Assembly (NCBI GenBank): GCA_025174535.1
Contig: JALBUN010000010.1
Coordinates: 1,674,001-1,738,000 of the forward strand
DNA length: 64,000 nt
DNA from: Cantharellus purpuraceus
Lineage: Eukaryota > Basidiomycota > Agaricomycetes > Cantharellales > Hydnaceae
Direction of reading: 5' to 3'
The position numbers were made by a program, and so were the translations under genes. Within the stretch, counting starts at the first letter, position 1. The number at the start of each line of letters is the position of its first letter. The notes under the pieces are model-generated. The model ran no database searches. It saw only the letters and a program-made list of their open reading frames with translations, and had not been told where the DNA came from. Of the stretch, positions 24,331 through 35,450 are shown in pieces.

Positions 24331-26901
24331 TCAGCTCGAAATGGGCTTGATCGTGATTGGCATCTCTGTGCGACGTGACTTTGAATTTTTAACCCTGAAA
24401 GAAACAAAACACGATATAAGTCAAACTAGGAAACAAAAAGTTGTCAAAAGAATTCAAATCTCACATAGGTGTCACAAGGGCTGTAGCACATCGGACGATC
24501 TCTATATTTCCCGGAGGAGGCAAGAACTCGAGGCTCTCGAGGAATTCGATGAGGATGGCCTGCATTTCGATCATACTGTGGCGTTCCCAAACGAAAACGT
24601 CCGTCAATGCATAAACCAAGTGGCTAAGGGGCTTGTGACGTACGCAAATCTCCAACTGTTTTGAATTCAGCGGTCTTAGCATCGAATATACTAGTTGTGC
24701 CAGACAATGAATTGGACACACCCGATACAACTACGCAGGCCGCTGCTGAATGTTGCACTTCAAGCATGTCAGCGTCAGCTTTGAGACACTAAACCAACAA
24801 CTTTTTCGTACAGATTCGCAATAACTCCCAAGTTAGCCTTCTGCATGCTCTCCACGCCGTCAAGAAATCTTTCAGGTTTCCACTGTTCCGCATCTTCGCC
24901 CCATACTGATGTGAGCCTTTACACATTATACATATGAATACCTGAGTATCATCATATTTAAGCCAAAAGGGAGTGAGGATTCACTTGTTGTAGGCAGAGA
25001 TGGAGATAAATATCCGTTGCCCCTTGCTTACGGGAATACTTGTGATTGTTTCCCCCGTCTTCGTCTTCTGGGGCGTCGCAAGTGGAATAACGTCGTCACG
25101 GCTGGCCGCTCGGACAAGCGCATTGAGAATAGGGTGAAAACGAAGTGTTTCCTACAGCATAGAAAGCAAACATGTCAGCCCATGTGATTCCAAGAAAATG
25201 ATCAGCCATATATATATCCACCTTGATGAGCGCAAGGAGAGTCTTCATACCCTCCAAATCACCCATAGTCAGCTCACCATCACCCCTCTGAGCTGCCTGC
25301 GCACGTGTCGCCTTGATCTCCTCGCGAACCTTTGTTTGGAATTCGGGATGCCGAGATAGCTCGTATAAAGCCCACGAGATCGTCGCAGCAGTTGTCTCGT
25401 GCCCAGCGATGAATAGTGTTCTGGATGAGGGAAATCTTGTCAGTCAGACATCTTTTCTCTGTGACTGGGATTGCGACACTCACGTGAGCTGTGGCAAGAT
25501 TTCGTCGTCCCCAAGTTTCGACTTTGGATTCTCGGAGAGGTTCGCTCTAACTAAGCCAAACATGTAAGCATTCAAACCCACTCAGACAAGAGCTCCTCCA
25601 CTTAGAGAACTGAGATATGACTCACTCAAAAGACTCATAACATCCTTCGATCCTTCCTTCCCCTCTGCATACGACGCCACCTGGCGATCCAACAGCGTCT
25701 GTGCCACTTCCCGCGACGCCTTCATATAGCTCCGTAACCTCTGTAACCGCCTCGTTGGCGCGTGATGCAGCAGCTTCATAACACATTCAGGGACTAAACC
25801 ACAGAACGCCTCGAATGCGATTACCCCGTCTGAGCGATCCAGGAATGCGTCGGCTCTGCCATAAATACATTATAGCCGCATATACGCTTGCTCATATGGA
25901 GGGGAGACGAACAAGAGGTTATTGTAGACTTTGGAGAGGGTTCCAGTACCACCTTCTTCGACTGCATTGAACTGATAGTCAAACGCCGCTGCAAATGCGA
26001 ATTAGTACCCTTCCCTGGGTATGTGACAACGATTTCCCACCTGTACCAATGGCATCGAGAGTCGCGCGAGCGAGCCAGGAAGAGATGTCGACGACAGCGG
26101 ATGACTGTCCGCTTTGGTTCACTTGCTCCTTCAACTTTGTAACGGTCTACCACACACAGATGTATTAGGATTGAATACGGTAGACGAATTCAAGACGTAC
26201 CTGTTGCGCAATGTTATGAAAGACGGGAAGAAAACCTCGAAGTGCACCGAACGAAAATGCAGGGTTCATGGCCTTTCTCTGGCGCGAATGTTGCATCCCT
26301 TGCATAAAAAATATGATGAATAGGTGAGGTCAAATAGAGGATGGCGAGAAAGGTACAACCATCAGCCCATACGAGGCCTTTTCCAGTGGTGAGTGTGGAG
26401 AGTGCGCGGCCCTCAGGGGTTCTGGCGAAGTTGTATGCAGAGGTGTTAAGAATGTATTGCAGTGCCTGCACTGGCCTGTAAGAGCAGTATGAGACGAGGG
26501 CGTAACGCTAATACTACCTTGGGGTCTGAAGTAAAGAGCATGTCTCTCTGTCGATGAGAAGATACGTTCAATACAACCTTCAGAGCCAGAATTTCACGAT
26601 GCACCCACGCCAAAGGTTCCCTTAATGCACACGGCAGTGCCATATTTCTTCGTCCACGCAAACTCAGCTTCGCCGCTCTCCTTTGGCCGCAAAAGTGCCG
26701 GCATATTCCCTGATCAGAGCAAGGAGTTGCCTTGGACTGAGAAAAAAAACAACCGGGGGTAGGGTGCATACCGACGAACCATGGACCCAGAGGTGGCCCT
26801 GGAAGATGCTTAATAGAGTGTGCACGAACACGACGGAAGAGTATATGGAATAGAAAGACCGAGAGTAAAAATGCTGCTGCTGAAATGTATGAGGAAATCA
26901 T
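24331..26901 (-). CDS. Cytochrome P450 monooxygenase (tandem copy 2)
   Basis: Paralogue of the gene at 20365-22886 with the same order of exons and motifs. It has an N-terminal membrane helix (AAAFLLSVFLFHILFRR), hinge LPGPPLGPW, the conserved GKGLVWADG-to-MQHSRQRKAMNPAF region, ExxR (ETLRFHP, near 25140), the heme loop FSSGLRSCIG (24770-24720), an EMQAILIEFLESLEFLPPPG tail segment and the end MPITIKPISS after a last intron near 24460-24395. The start is the ATG at 26901; the stop codon is at 24333-24331. Introns are short GT...AG. I found no stop or frameshift in the exons I checked. Differences from copy 1 are spread along the gene, so the duplication is not recent. Confidence 0.9.
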
Positions 26902-26937
26902 GTTGAACTGGTGTATTCCTTCCTCAATCACACCAAC

Positions 26938-26944
26938 TTATAAG
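26938..26944 (-). promoter_or_regulatory. TATA box of P450-2
   Basis: CTTATAAG plus TTGGTGTGAT, 37-43 bp above the ATG at 26901, matching the P450-1 promoter block. Confidence 0.55.
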
Positions 26945-27949
26945 GGGGGTTGATCCCGCAGTGTAGTTTGCAATTAGGCTCTACCCGACACATGCCGTCG
27001 GCACTCAAGGCACTGGGGTGGAGATGTTGACGCAAGAAGAATGGTCCACGAGTCCTGGATGTTCTTCAAACTTCTATTATATAGCGAGGTTGAAGTATTG
27101 CGACAAGGTAGAATCGATGTCGGTTGGATGCGGAAGCAGTCTCCCGTGCATCTATTCTGAGTACCAGACAAGATATAAAGGATTTTATCACCTCCTGGCG
27201 GATATCTCATAGTGCATGACTTGAGGCTTTCAGACCCCAAATGCCGGTCCCCTCACTCGGTTATCTTTGGTTCACCATAGCATGAAAGTTGAACCCCCCC
27301 CCGTCCCGTCTTGGGGCATGGACGCGCTGACGAAGTCATACGAAAGATCCATCAGGGGTAACTTTAGGGTAACGTAACTGGTACAGATAAGCAAAAGGGG
27401 ACATATGCGGAAAAACCTAGACAAGGTGTCTGATTTTGACTAATGAAACTACACGAAAGCATATGTACGGACGGGAAAGAGCGTTTGTGGTTAATATGCA
27501 GCAGGAGTGCCCAGGCATAGGATTCCAGGCCTATCAAGTGCCTTGGGTGGCTATCAAATTTGCAAATCGATTATCACTTACATAATTACAGTCGAGATCT
27601 ACAGCGCTAGCGTATGAATCTTCAATGGCTTGAAGGCCAGCTGACGTATTCGCTTACCAAAGGAGACCATATCCAAGCCCAAGTTCTGGACATCCCATGT
27701 ATCAGGAAAGAAACTCAAAACCTTCATTGGATATTAATGCGCTCGCATGTAAAAGGTTCCGAACAATTGTAAAACGTCTGCATGCTTCATAATTGGAAGT
27801 CCCCGAAAATGCTGGGAGATATATTACATAATGCCATATGAAGTTGCGTGCATGCACCGTGCGCCACGAGTCTCACCACTCAATGATCCAAAGCCACCGC
27901 TCGGACAGCTTCCAAGCGCAATAAGCGCCGTTCCTACCGAGGCACAACA
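26945..27949. other. Intergenic, no supported gene
   Basis: Host-like composition, only short ORFs in competing frames. This is the upstream region of P450-2 and the downstream side of the small gene at 27950-28326. Confidence 0.4.
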
Positions 27950-28326
27950 TCAACTCAAGAGCCAATGCAGACCAGTGGCATGTGATACACCCACCGAAAG
28001 CCCCAGTGAGGGGACGCTAGGTATCTTTCTTCCCGCCTCACTATCATCCACATTCAAACTCGAACGTACTGTCGTCGTTCGGCTCGGAGCTTGCGCCACC
28101 GACAACACACGTGCACGCTATTCAAAAATCGCGCAGAACGATATTAATACTCCAACGTGGAAGAAAAAATAAGTAAACCCACACGCGTCGGGTCTACAGT
28201 ATACGTATCAAGCTCTAGACTGGTCCCAGTCGTACTCTCACTCGTCCTCGTATTCGGTGCGTCCTCGGTAGGGATCACGGGCGTATTAGCCAGGATCCGG
28301 AAGGCCGTAGCGAACGACTGAAGCAT
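27950..28326 (-). CDS. Small unrecognised two-exon gene
   Basis: ATG at 28326 opens a frame beginning MLQSFATAFRILANTPVIP with many Thr/Ser/Glu residues up to DPTR. A GT...AG intron of about 65 nt (gtgggt...aatag, about 28182-28118) then joins in phase 0 to RARVLSVAQAPSRTTTVRS, GRKIPSVPSLGLSVG and a stop at 27952-27950, about 100 aa in all. The arginine- and proline-rich second exon keeps CpG like host genes. I do not recognise a family; the exon model is my own reading. The 5' side borders the TE block. Confidence 0.35.
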
Positions 28327-28378
28327 TGTGGGATCAAATTAATATGTTGGGATGAAATATACTAGTCGTGGATGGTTG

Positions 28379-28863
28379 TGTTGGAATCACTTTTAAGAAG
28401 CAGGCAGCGAGGTAGAAACAGGAGTAGGCATGATAGCATGTGGAGCCTGTTTATGTGGAAAGTGTGTTTAGGTTTCGGCTGCGTCATCGTTGCTGCAATT
28501 CAAAGCGTCCGAAACAGCTTCCGTGCCGATCATTGGGTTACGTACGTCATCGGCGACACCAAGTTGACCTTCTCGATTCATTTGCGTCTTGCATATACCG
28601 TGTTGGGAAAACGCGCAGGAGGGGACTGTTGGAGTATCGAGGCCGACGAAGACGGAAGCATAGTTTGGGTACCACAGACCTCAACAGCCGTAAATACACA
28701 GGCACAGCGGCCAAGTACGGCAGCCAAGTACGGCGATTCCTCAGTTCGCCCACCTGATTCGGTGGGATATAGGTTTCATATTGTTCTATTGGACACTTCA
28801 GTTGATTGCTCCCCACACAACTGAATTTATACACTTAGCTCCTCTTTGTGTCCATATCCTTTA
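28379..28863 (+). mobile_element. Possible 5' LTR of Copia 2
   Basis: Begins TGTTGGAAT, like the Copia LTR at 46000, and ends just before a Copia-type primer-binding site at 28864. It keeps many CpGs and does not end in CA, and no second copy is present to confirm it, so it may simply be host DNA. Confidence 0.25.
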
Positions 28864-28875
28864 GGTTATGGGCCC
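28864..28875 (+). other. Primer-binding site complementary to initiator tRNA-Met anticodon arm
   Basis: GGTTATGGGCCC is complementary to GGGCCCATAACC, the anticodon stem-loop of eukaryotic initiator tRNA-Met. Copia elements are known to prime from this internal tRNA region. The Copia at 46000 has GGTTATGGGC at the same place after its LTR. Confidence 0.6.
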
Positions 28876-28888
28876 TGCTGAGCCTACT

Positions 28889-29985
28889 ATGTCCACCTTC
28901 ACTACTAGCAAAGATGAAGCCTTATTCCATGTTCTGAAGCTTGAGAATGATGGTTCAAACTGGGTTGCTTATAAAACACATGATATATGCAATTGCTAGC
29001 TGTGGACTGACTGATTGCATTGAGGGGATGGCTGTGGCACCAGCACATCCAACCCTGAGCTCTACCAATGCACTCAAGAGGACCAAAGAGGACAGAAAGG
29101 CCATGTCAAACTATGAAACTATATTTGACAAGTGGAACCAGTGTGTCTACCTCATGTGCACCCAACTGGATGCTAGCATTGAGGACTCCATGATGATGAA
29201 GATTAGCCACTGTGCTATGGCAGCTGACATGTGGAAGTCCCTCTGCAGTGAGTTTGAGGGAAAGACCTGCATGGTCCAGGTGGATCTGCATAGAAGGATG
29301 TTGGAGAAGAGGGCAAACAAAGGGGATGATATTCCTGCTCACCTCAACTTGATCTGACACCTATATAAATGACTCTCTGGCATGGGGGCCCCACCCAGCA
29401 AAGATGACTACTCCTCCATGATCATATTGTCATTACCTGAATCATATCAGGTACTATTGACAACCCTAGGTGACACTGCTCACCAAGCTGGAAACCCATT
29501 GAGTTCTGATAATTACATCACCAAAACAATTCAAGAATATGAATGATGCCATGTATGTGATGAAAAGCTGGGTACCAAAGATGCTGCATTCTTTGCATCC
29601 AATAGAAATGGAAAGGGCAACAGAAGCAGTGGTAGCAGCAGTGGCAACTCAAAGAAGAATGCTGAGTGCCACAACTGCCACAAGCATGGCCACTACAAAG
29701 CAGACTGCTGGGAAAAGGGGGTGAAGGCCAGGGCCCACACTCAAAGAGAGGTCCCAAAGCCAAGGGGAACAATGCCACTGCAAGCACAGCAGTGATTGTG
29801 GAAGATGGTTGCTGGCTTGCAATCACCAAAGTCTTCATTGAAGGTCTTTTTGAGGGAGGATTGCTTGAAGAGCTTGATGATTCAGACATGATGCCAAACC
29901 TCATAGCTGCCCTGAGTGGTAGCAATAGTGAAGATGATGACACACCTAGTTGTTCCAAGGATGACATCACGCTTTGCATGTAAGG
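28889..29985 (+). pseudogene. Ty1/Copia gag (Copia 2), decayed
   Basis: From the ATG at 28889: MSTFTTSKDEALFHVLKLEN, a frameshift near 28980, then IYAIASCGLTDCIEG, the gag helix region (CVYLMCTQLDASIEDSMMMK) and the zinc knuckle CHNCHKHGHYKADC (about 29660-29700), followed by an acidic C-terminus. Stop codons near 29355 and 29550 break it. No protease, integrase or RT of this copy follows; a palindrome-rich sequence begins at about 29990. Confidence 0.8.
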
Positions 29986-29989
29986 TTGG

Positions 29990-30335
29990 ACTTAGTTCAC
30001 ACTGACACAGAACTCAACCAAGTTATATTGGTTGTGCTATGTGCAACAGTGGTGTGGTAAAAATCTAAGTGTTCTAACTACATGTGGACCCACATGTATA
30101 CTTGGGCCCACTTGATTATATAATAACTATACATATGCACCCTATAGGCACATATATCCATCCAGAAAAGCAGCACTCCTTAAGGGAATGCTGTATATAC
30201 TAATATTAATGTCTATATATTACTCTATAATAAATAAATACCTAGGGTACTTACACCCTCCCCTTTTTGAATGAGGCATGACCTCATTCAGCACTCAATT
30301 GTACAGCTTCTTATGGAGCTGTTCAGATGAATCAG
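29990..30335 (-). mobile_element. Family A internal sequence, 3'-most fragment
   Basis: Palindrome-rich, non-coding. Examples: ACATGTGG/CCACATGT with a 2-nt loop (about 30090-30107) and TGAATGAGG/CCTCATTCA with a 5-nt loop (30268-30290). It continues across the LTR at 30336-31090 into 31091. The left boundary with Copia 2 is uncertain. Confidence 0.45.
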
Positions 30336-31090
30336 TTGTTATTTGGAAAGCCAGACTTCTGGGGAGAAAGGAGGAGAGGGGGGAACAGAGGGGATAGGAG
30401 GGATAGGAGCACATAGGAAGCTCAGGAGGTCAGGAGGGGATAAGAAGATGGGGGGAAATGATTGAGAGGGGAAAGGAGGAGCCCCTGTAAGCTCCACAAT
30501 CATCTGGACATTCACCCTAATTTTTCTTTTGATTTATTTCATCATTTTTCCCTATTTGACATCACCCCCATTTTGTTTTTATCATAAATCACTTTCCCTT
30601 TATTTACATGATACAGAACTTTTATCACAAGTTATCAGCATGCATATCTTGTATAAAACATGCCTAGCTAGATATGCAATGGACTAGAGAATTAACTCTC
30701 AATATTCCTGTGTGTCTTGTATCTGAACTATTTGTATCTGGAATAACTCCAGAATGAATGCAAATTTCTCCAATATTTTGCATATTCTACTAGAATATTT
30801 CAACATCTAGTCAAATCCCAAATTACGAAGCCAGAACTTCATTGGATCACTTGCTATTAAGCATTTACTTGATTTCAAACCACCAGTCCCTGCTGCATAC
30901 TTAAATTGCTCATATCTAGACAAAGGATCCACTGAACCATTTCAAATTTCATAGGAAGATACTACTCAAGTTATCTTTCATTTGACTGTGCATACACCCA
31001 GTCCACATCACTTTCCCACTTGCTATTCAAATTCTACTTCACACAGATTTGCCCCCAGCAAGGCATCATCATGAATTTATTTCTCAACAA
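30336..31090 (+). mobile_element. Family B solo LTR (B2), TSD ATCAG
   Basis: TTGTTATTTGG...CTCAACAA, flanked by the direct repeat ATCAG (30331-30335 and 31091-31095). It is homologous to the solo LTR at 37174-37939: same purine-rich start (CTTCTGGGGAGAA), TCTGAATCTATTTGTATCTGG-like middle and CCCCAGCAA end. Non-coding. It interrupts the family A internal sequence. Confidence 0.8.
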
Positions 31091-31460
31091 ATCAGTGTCC
31101 ATATGATTGTCTTGATCATATGGCTCTGGAGGGGGACAACTCTCAGTTGTCCCAAATGTTGTCATAGTATCTTCCTTGGATGGATGAGGAGGGGGCAACT
31201 GCTAATGCAGTGTCTCAATCAAGGTGATGATCTAGCTGAGCATGACCCAAATGCTCAGCAAGGGAGCATTTAACAGCTCTATGGGCTGCTTGAGAGGCTG
31301 CTTGAGTCTCTTACTTTTGCTTACCAACTCTGGTGGGTTGGTTGAATGCTTCTCCAGAGGTGATGCAACTAGCAAATGCCTCCAGGATAGCAGCGTGATT
31401 GGGGGTGAGGCCTCCCCTTTGCCCAGGCCAGAGTGTGAGTTCTAGCTCAGTATGCTCTTT
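31091..31460 (-). mobile_element. Family A internal fragment between B2 and MITE-0
   Basis: Dense short inverted repeats: CCATATGAT/ATCATATGG (31099-31123), GGGACAACT/AGTTGTCCC (31133-31153), GCTGAGCAT/ATGCTCAGC (31235-31259). No ORF survives. It continues at 32067 after the MITE. Confidence 0.6.
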
Positions 31461-32066
31461 GACGCTTGTTCGGAAGGATGCTGTTATACAATATTCTGAT
31501 GTATACAAGATGTACATCAGAATTTTAATAATGATCATAAAAATAGGGAGTTACAATCTGGATATCTTTAAAGATTTCGGATATCTGAGTTTTTTTTGAA
31601 TATCTTAAATTTTTATAAATATAAATATATATTTCATATTTTAATAAACTTTAAAAGATAAGATGTTTGTTATGGATGAACATAATTATTTATTTGAATA
31701 TAACAGTAATATATATACTAATATTATTGGTATAATAGAGAACATTTAGATATACAAATACCAGGTGAGGATTCAAGGTACATTAGATTATTTGACCAGT
31801 ATAGTATAAGAAAGAATGAGTGAAAGAAATTAAGTGTAGCAGGAGTAGAATATTCCCTTGAAGCAGTTGCCACCAGTAAATTAAAAAAAAAGAATTATTT
31901 TTGAGAATCATGTCAAAATATCAAAATATGTTTTAAATCTAAGTAATTTATATAAATTTGAGAATCATGTATGAAATATCAAAATATGTTTTAATATAAG
32001 TATATTATATAAAATTTGAGGAAATGGGTTGTATATACATATTTGATGTATTTCTGAACAAGCGTC
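31461..32066. mobile_element. MITE-0 (606 bp), TSD TTT
   Basis: Terminal inverted repeats GACGCTTGTTC(G/A)GAA, flanked by TTT on both sides. AT-rich, non-coding, with an internal repeat of about 60 bp (TTTGAGAATCATGT... twice, about 31900-32015). Two more copies of this family lie at 33546 (split) and 43932. The superfamily is not certain; 3-bp AT-rich TSDs would fit PIF/Harbinger. Confidence 0.85.
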
Positions 32067-32502
32067 TTTGGGGGAATGATACCCCCAATTATACACTTCT
32101 GAAATAGAAGCACAGAAAGTGTCACCACTAGTGGGTGAAAACTAATGGCCACTGGCTAATAGTTCCCAGTGGCCAGGAGTCTGGAACAAAATCCATATGT
32201 TCTTCCTGAGCACAGAAGAACCTTTTTTAGGAGTGGCCTTCTGGAGCCACATTTACATCATAGAGGTTCATAGTGCCATCTGACTCCTGTTGGATGGCTG
32301 GGGGCACCCCATGAGGGTTCACATGCCACCCCTGTATGATGGCAAGTGTATCTACTGGCATAGTTGGTAGAGTGATGATGCCCATGTTATCAGCACAAGC
32401 CAGCAGAGTCATTCTCTTGATGACTCTATGCATTGGTACCATTTGTTCAGTGAATGGCATGGCCAATGCTTTCTTGTGTAGTGATACAAACTCAGGAATG
32501 TC
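32067..32502 (-). mobile_element. Family A internal fragment with gag-like ORF remnant
   Basis: The minus strand keeps an open frame (MAMPFTEQMVPMHRVIKRM, ACADNMGIITLPTMPVDTLA) of about 85 codons that I cannot assign to a domain. Inverted repeats continue: TGGCCACTGG/CCAGTGGCCA (32146-32175) and AGAGTCAT/ATGACTCT (32405-32427). It joins the family A LTR at 32503 without a TSD. Confidence 0.55.
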
Positions 32503-33788
32503 TGTATGGAAACCACCTTTTCCCTATCAAATCCTATTTATACAGCACCAATGTGCTATACTTTGCTTTTCCATTTCTAAATATCAGCATATATTTGATG
32601 CTTGTACCTGGAATGGACTTATTCAAATATTCTCTATTTTTCCATATTTTTTTCAGGAATATTCCATGCAGAACTCAGCCCAGAATCATTTATTTCTGCT
32701 GTGCTACAGTTGTGGACCCATAGGCACCCACAAACCTTCCCACAGCTGGCTCTCTCCCTTTGGACCAGGCATTCAGCCTGAATTCAAGCTCAGATGTCTC
32801 TGATCAATAAACATTCTCTAACTTGACAACCACAGCCTCTCAGGGCACTATTTTCCATGCAGATCATCACCTGAGATGTGGCTATCCATGGCTGTCCAAA
32901 CCAGTGCAGAAAACAGGGTGGATACCCTTCTTTTTGCCTGATCAGTGCCTAGTTCAGGGATCAGATCAGCTGATGGGTGATCAGATCAGGTGATTGCCTT
33001 GGAATATTCTACCCCTTTCCATAACATTCTAGCTGTTTCCTTCTATTATTAGATAGAACTTTCCAGAACCATTATTCAGCTCCTGATCAGTGTTAGTGCT
33101 GTGATCAGAACCTGTGATTGGCTTGGAATATTCTACCCCTTTCTTCCACCTTCCACAACCTTTCAGTAGTTTCCATCTATTAATAGGTAGAATATTCCAG
33201 AATCATTAATCAGCCCCTGTAAATACAATATATAAGGAGGTCATTCTGCCTCTGAAATAATAACATATTCAACCTATTCTACCCATCTTCTGCACACCAG
33301 TGTGACTAGAGTGACATACAGTGTCATCCTCTATCTCAGTAACTGTTGATTACCAGTTCAAGGATCTTTTACAGTTGTGTAACTGTACTTGATTGCACTC
33401 AAAGTAGTGATATTCCTGCTTTGGGCATCAGTGTAGCATCTACCTCGTATGACTACAAATCTACAGGGTGAGATTGTCTGTCAATAGTCCTGCCATTAGT
33501 GCTCTTGTTTAAGTAACTAGTGTGTACTGCCTTTGCAGAGCATTAGACGCTTGTTCAGAAGGATGCTGTTATACAATATTCTGATGTATACAAGATGTAC
33601 ATCAGAATTTTAATAATGATCATAAAAATAGGGAGTTACAATCTGGATATCTTTAAAGATTTCAGATATCCGAGTTTTTTTTGGATATCTTAAATTTTTA
33701 TAAATATAAATATATATTTCATATTTTAATAAACTTTAAAAGATAAGATGTTTGTTATGGATGAACATAATTATTTATATGAATATAA

Positions 33789-34310
33789 TGTTATGACTAT
33801 ATTCATTAACACCCAGATCCCTGTCCGATCCCCTCAGATCCCCATGCATATGAAATCTATACTCCATTTGGAAACTGCTACATCTCCATTTTCCTGTCCG
33901 ATTGTCACCGCTGATTCCGCCCATCCGTCTCTGGTTCCAATTGATGCATCAGCATCACCATAGGAACCTGGACATCCGTCCCCATTGGACTCGGACATAC
34001 TCATGTAAGGCCGTCGGCCTCGGAGACCCATCACCAGAGTAATTATTATTACATTTCGAATATGTATTTAAGTTGCCGACTGGGGACTCCATTCCCCAGT
34101 TTGAATATTGAATCACGCCTAGCTCCTAAGTCCGATCCTAACTCTGTAAGTTGTACTCCGTCTCTGAAATCTCAGACACTGGTATTAGTGAGGGCGCAGC
34201 ACATAAGCTGAAGCCAAGTCCGTTCCGACCCCCACGATGTACTCCGACTCCGACCCAACCTCCGACCCAACCTCCGACCCAATCTCCGACCCCCAATCGG
34301 ACCATTCAAA
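33789..34310 (+). repeat. Gypsy copy 4 5' LTR
   Basis: Matches the LTR at 18365-18902. About 20 bp at its 3' end (CTAGTGTGTAACA and part of the primer region) are missing compared with copy 3. It contains short CCGACCCAACCT repeats near 34250-34290. Confidence 0.8.
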
Positions 34311-34331
34311 CTGCCATACTCACTCCTACCA

Positions 34332-35450
34332 ATGCCACAATCCACCGCCAATTCCGAACGCACATGAATCGTCGAGGGACCCGCCCCCAGCATCAACACC
34401 ATCCCCGAGGTCGTTGAAGAACCGACGGACCACATAGAGGCCGTCAATGAAGGAGACAACACCCCGCCCTCTCCAAATCTGGCGCAAGCCATCTCCCTGC
34501 TCGCTAGCAGCATCCGTAACCCACAAGCCCCTAAGTCCCAGACCAAGGTCCGAGAACCCGACCCATTCGATGGCTCCGATCCGTGCAAACTCCAGCTGTT
34601 CTTGGTGCAATGCCAGTTGAATTTCCATGATCGCCCCAACGCATTCACATCCGATTGGGCAAAGGTTACCTTCGCCATGTCCTATCTCAAGGGCACCGCA
34701 CTGGACTACTTCGAGCCAGCACTCATGGACAACTCTGATGACCCGATATGGTCAGAGGACTACTCCAACTTCATCTCCGAACTTCGGACCAATTTCGGTC
34801 TGTACAACCCCGAGGCCGATGCCGAGAATGAACTCGATTGACTTCGGATGAAGGAAAATCACAAAATCGCAAAATACATTGTGAGTTTCCAGCAGCTAGT
34901 TCCGAAAGTCCAATGGGGCGACGCCGCACTCCGATGCCAATTTTACGTTGGACTCCCATCCCGTATCAAGGATGAGATATCACGTGTCGGTAAGCCGGAT
35001 ACTTTGGCTACCCTCCGCAAGCTCGCCCAATCCATCAACGCCCGTTATTGGGAACGTCAATCCAAGGTCTCCCACGAAAATTTGGCCAACAACAAATCGG
35101 ACAAATCATCGGACAAGACCCCAAAGTCCAACAAAGGGTCCGATAAGCGGGCCACCACCAATTCAGGCCAGAAATCAAACACTGGTAACACTGCCGGTTC
35201 CGGTTCCGGTCAGAACAACTCCGGCACCAGCAATAACTCCGGAGCTTGCAAGAGTACTCCGGACCTCTCCACCAAGCTGGGAAAGGACGGAAAACTTACC
35301 CAGCAGGAACGCCAGCGCCGCATGGACAACAACCTCTGTCTGTTCTGCGGAAAGCCTGGTCACCAAGCCAAGGATTGCAACAAGGCAACCTCGTCTGCAG
35401 CAAAGGCAAAGGGCCGCGCCGCCAACACCATGATGGACCCAAAAAAATAG
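34332..35450 (+). pseudogene. Gypsy copy 4 gag
   Basis: Starts MPQSTANSER, then a TGA and a frame change in the first 30 codons. The capsid-like part follows (LQLFLVQCQLNF, FAMSYLKGTALDYFEPALMD), with one TGA at about 34840, a Lys/Ser/Asn-rich spacer, and the zinc knuckle CLFCGKPGHQAKDC (35336-35377). Gag ends at TAG 35448-35450 right after seven A's. Confidence 0.85.
35441..35450 (+). promoter_or_regulatory. Candidate -1 frameshift site at the gag stop
   Basis: The gag frame reads GAC CCA AAA AAA TAG. The heptamer A-AAA-AAA directly before the stop allows a -1 slip, after which the frame reads AAA AAA ATA GTA AGC and runs into protease. Copy 3 has the identical CCC-A7-TAG (17223-17214). Copy 2 has CC-A9, which fuses the frames without a slip. 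Confidence 0.5.

Noticed and set aside
24138..24407. ORF below P450-2 with a GPGIR segment resembling part of a heme loop
   Set aside because: No Cys ligand at the right place, and the true heme loop of P450-2 is at 24770-24720.
20365..26944. A secondary-metabolite gene cluster
   Set aside because: P450s, an oxygenase and MFS genes are present but no synthase backbone gene, and they are separated by large repeats.
27831..28172. Plus-strand 113-codon ORF near 28000
   Set aside because: It overlaps the minus-strand two-exon model, whose splice sites and frame agree better; no domain in the plus-strand reading.
28379..28863. ORFs 28372-28834 on both strands as a gene
   Set aside because: No domain or splice pattern; the stretch may be an LTR or host spacer before the Copia primer site.
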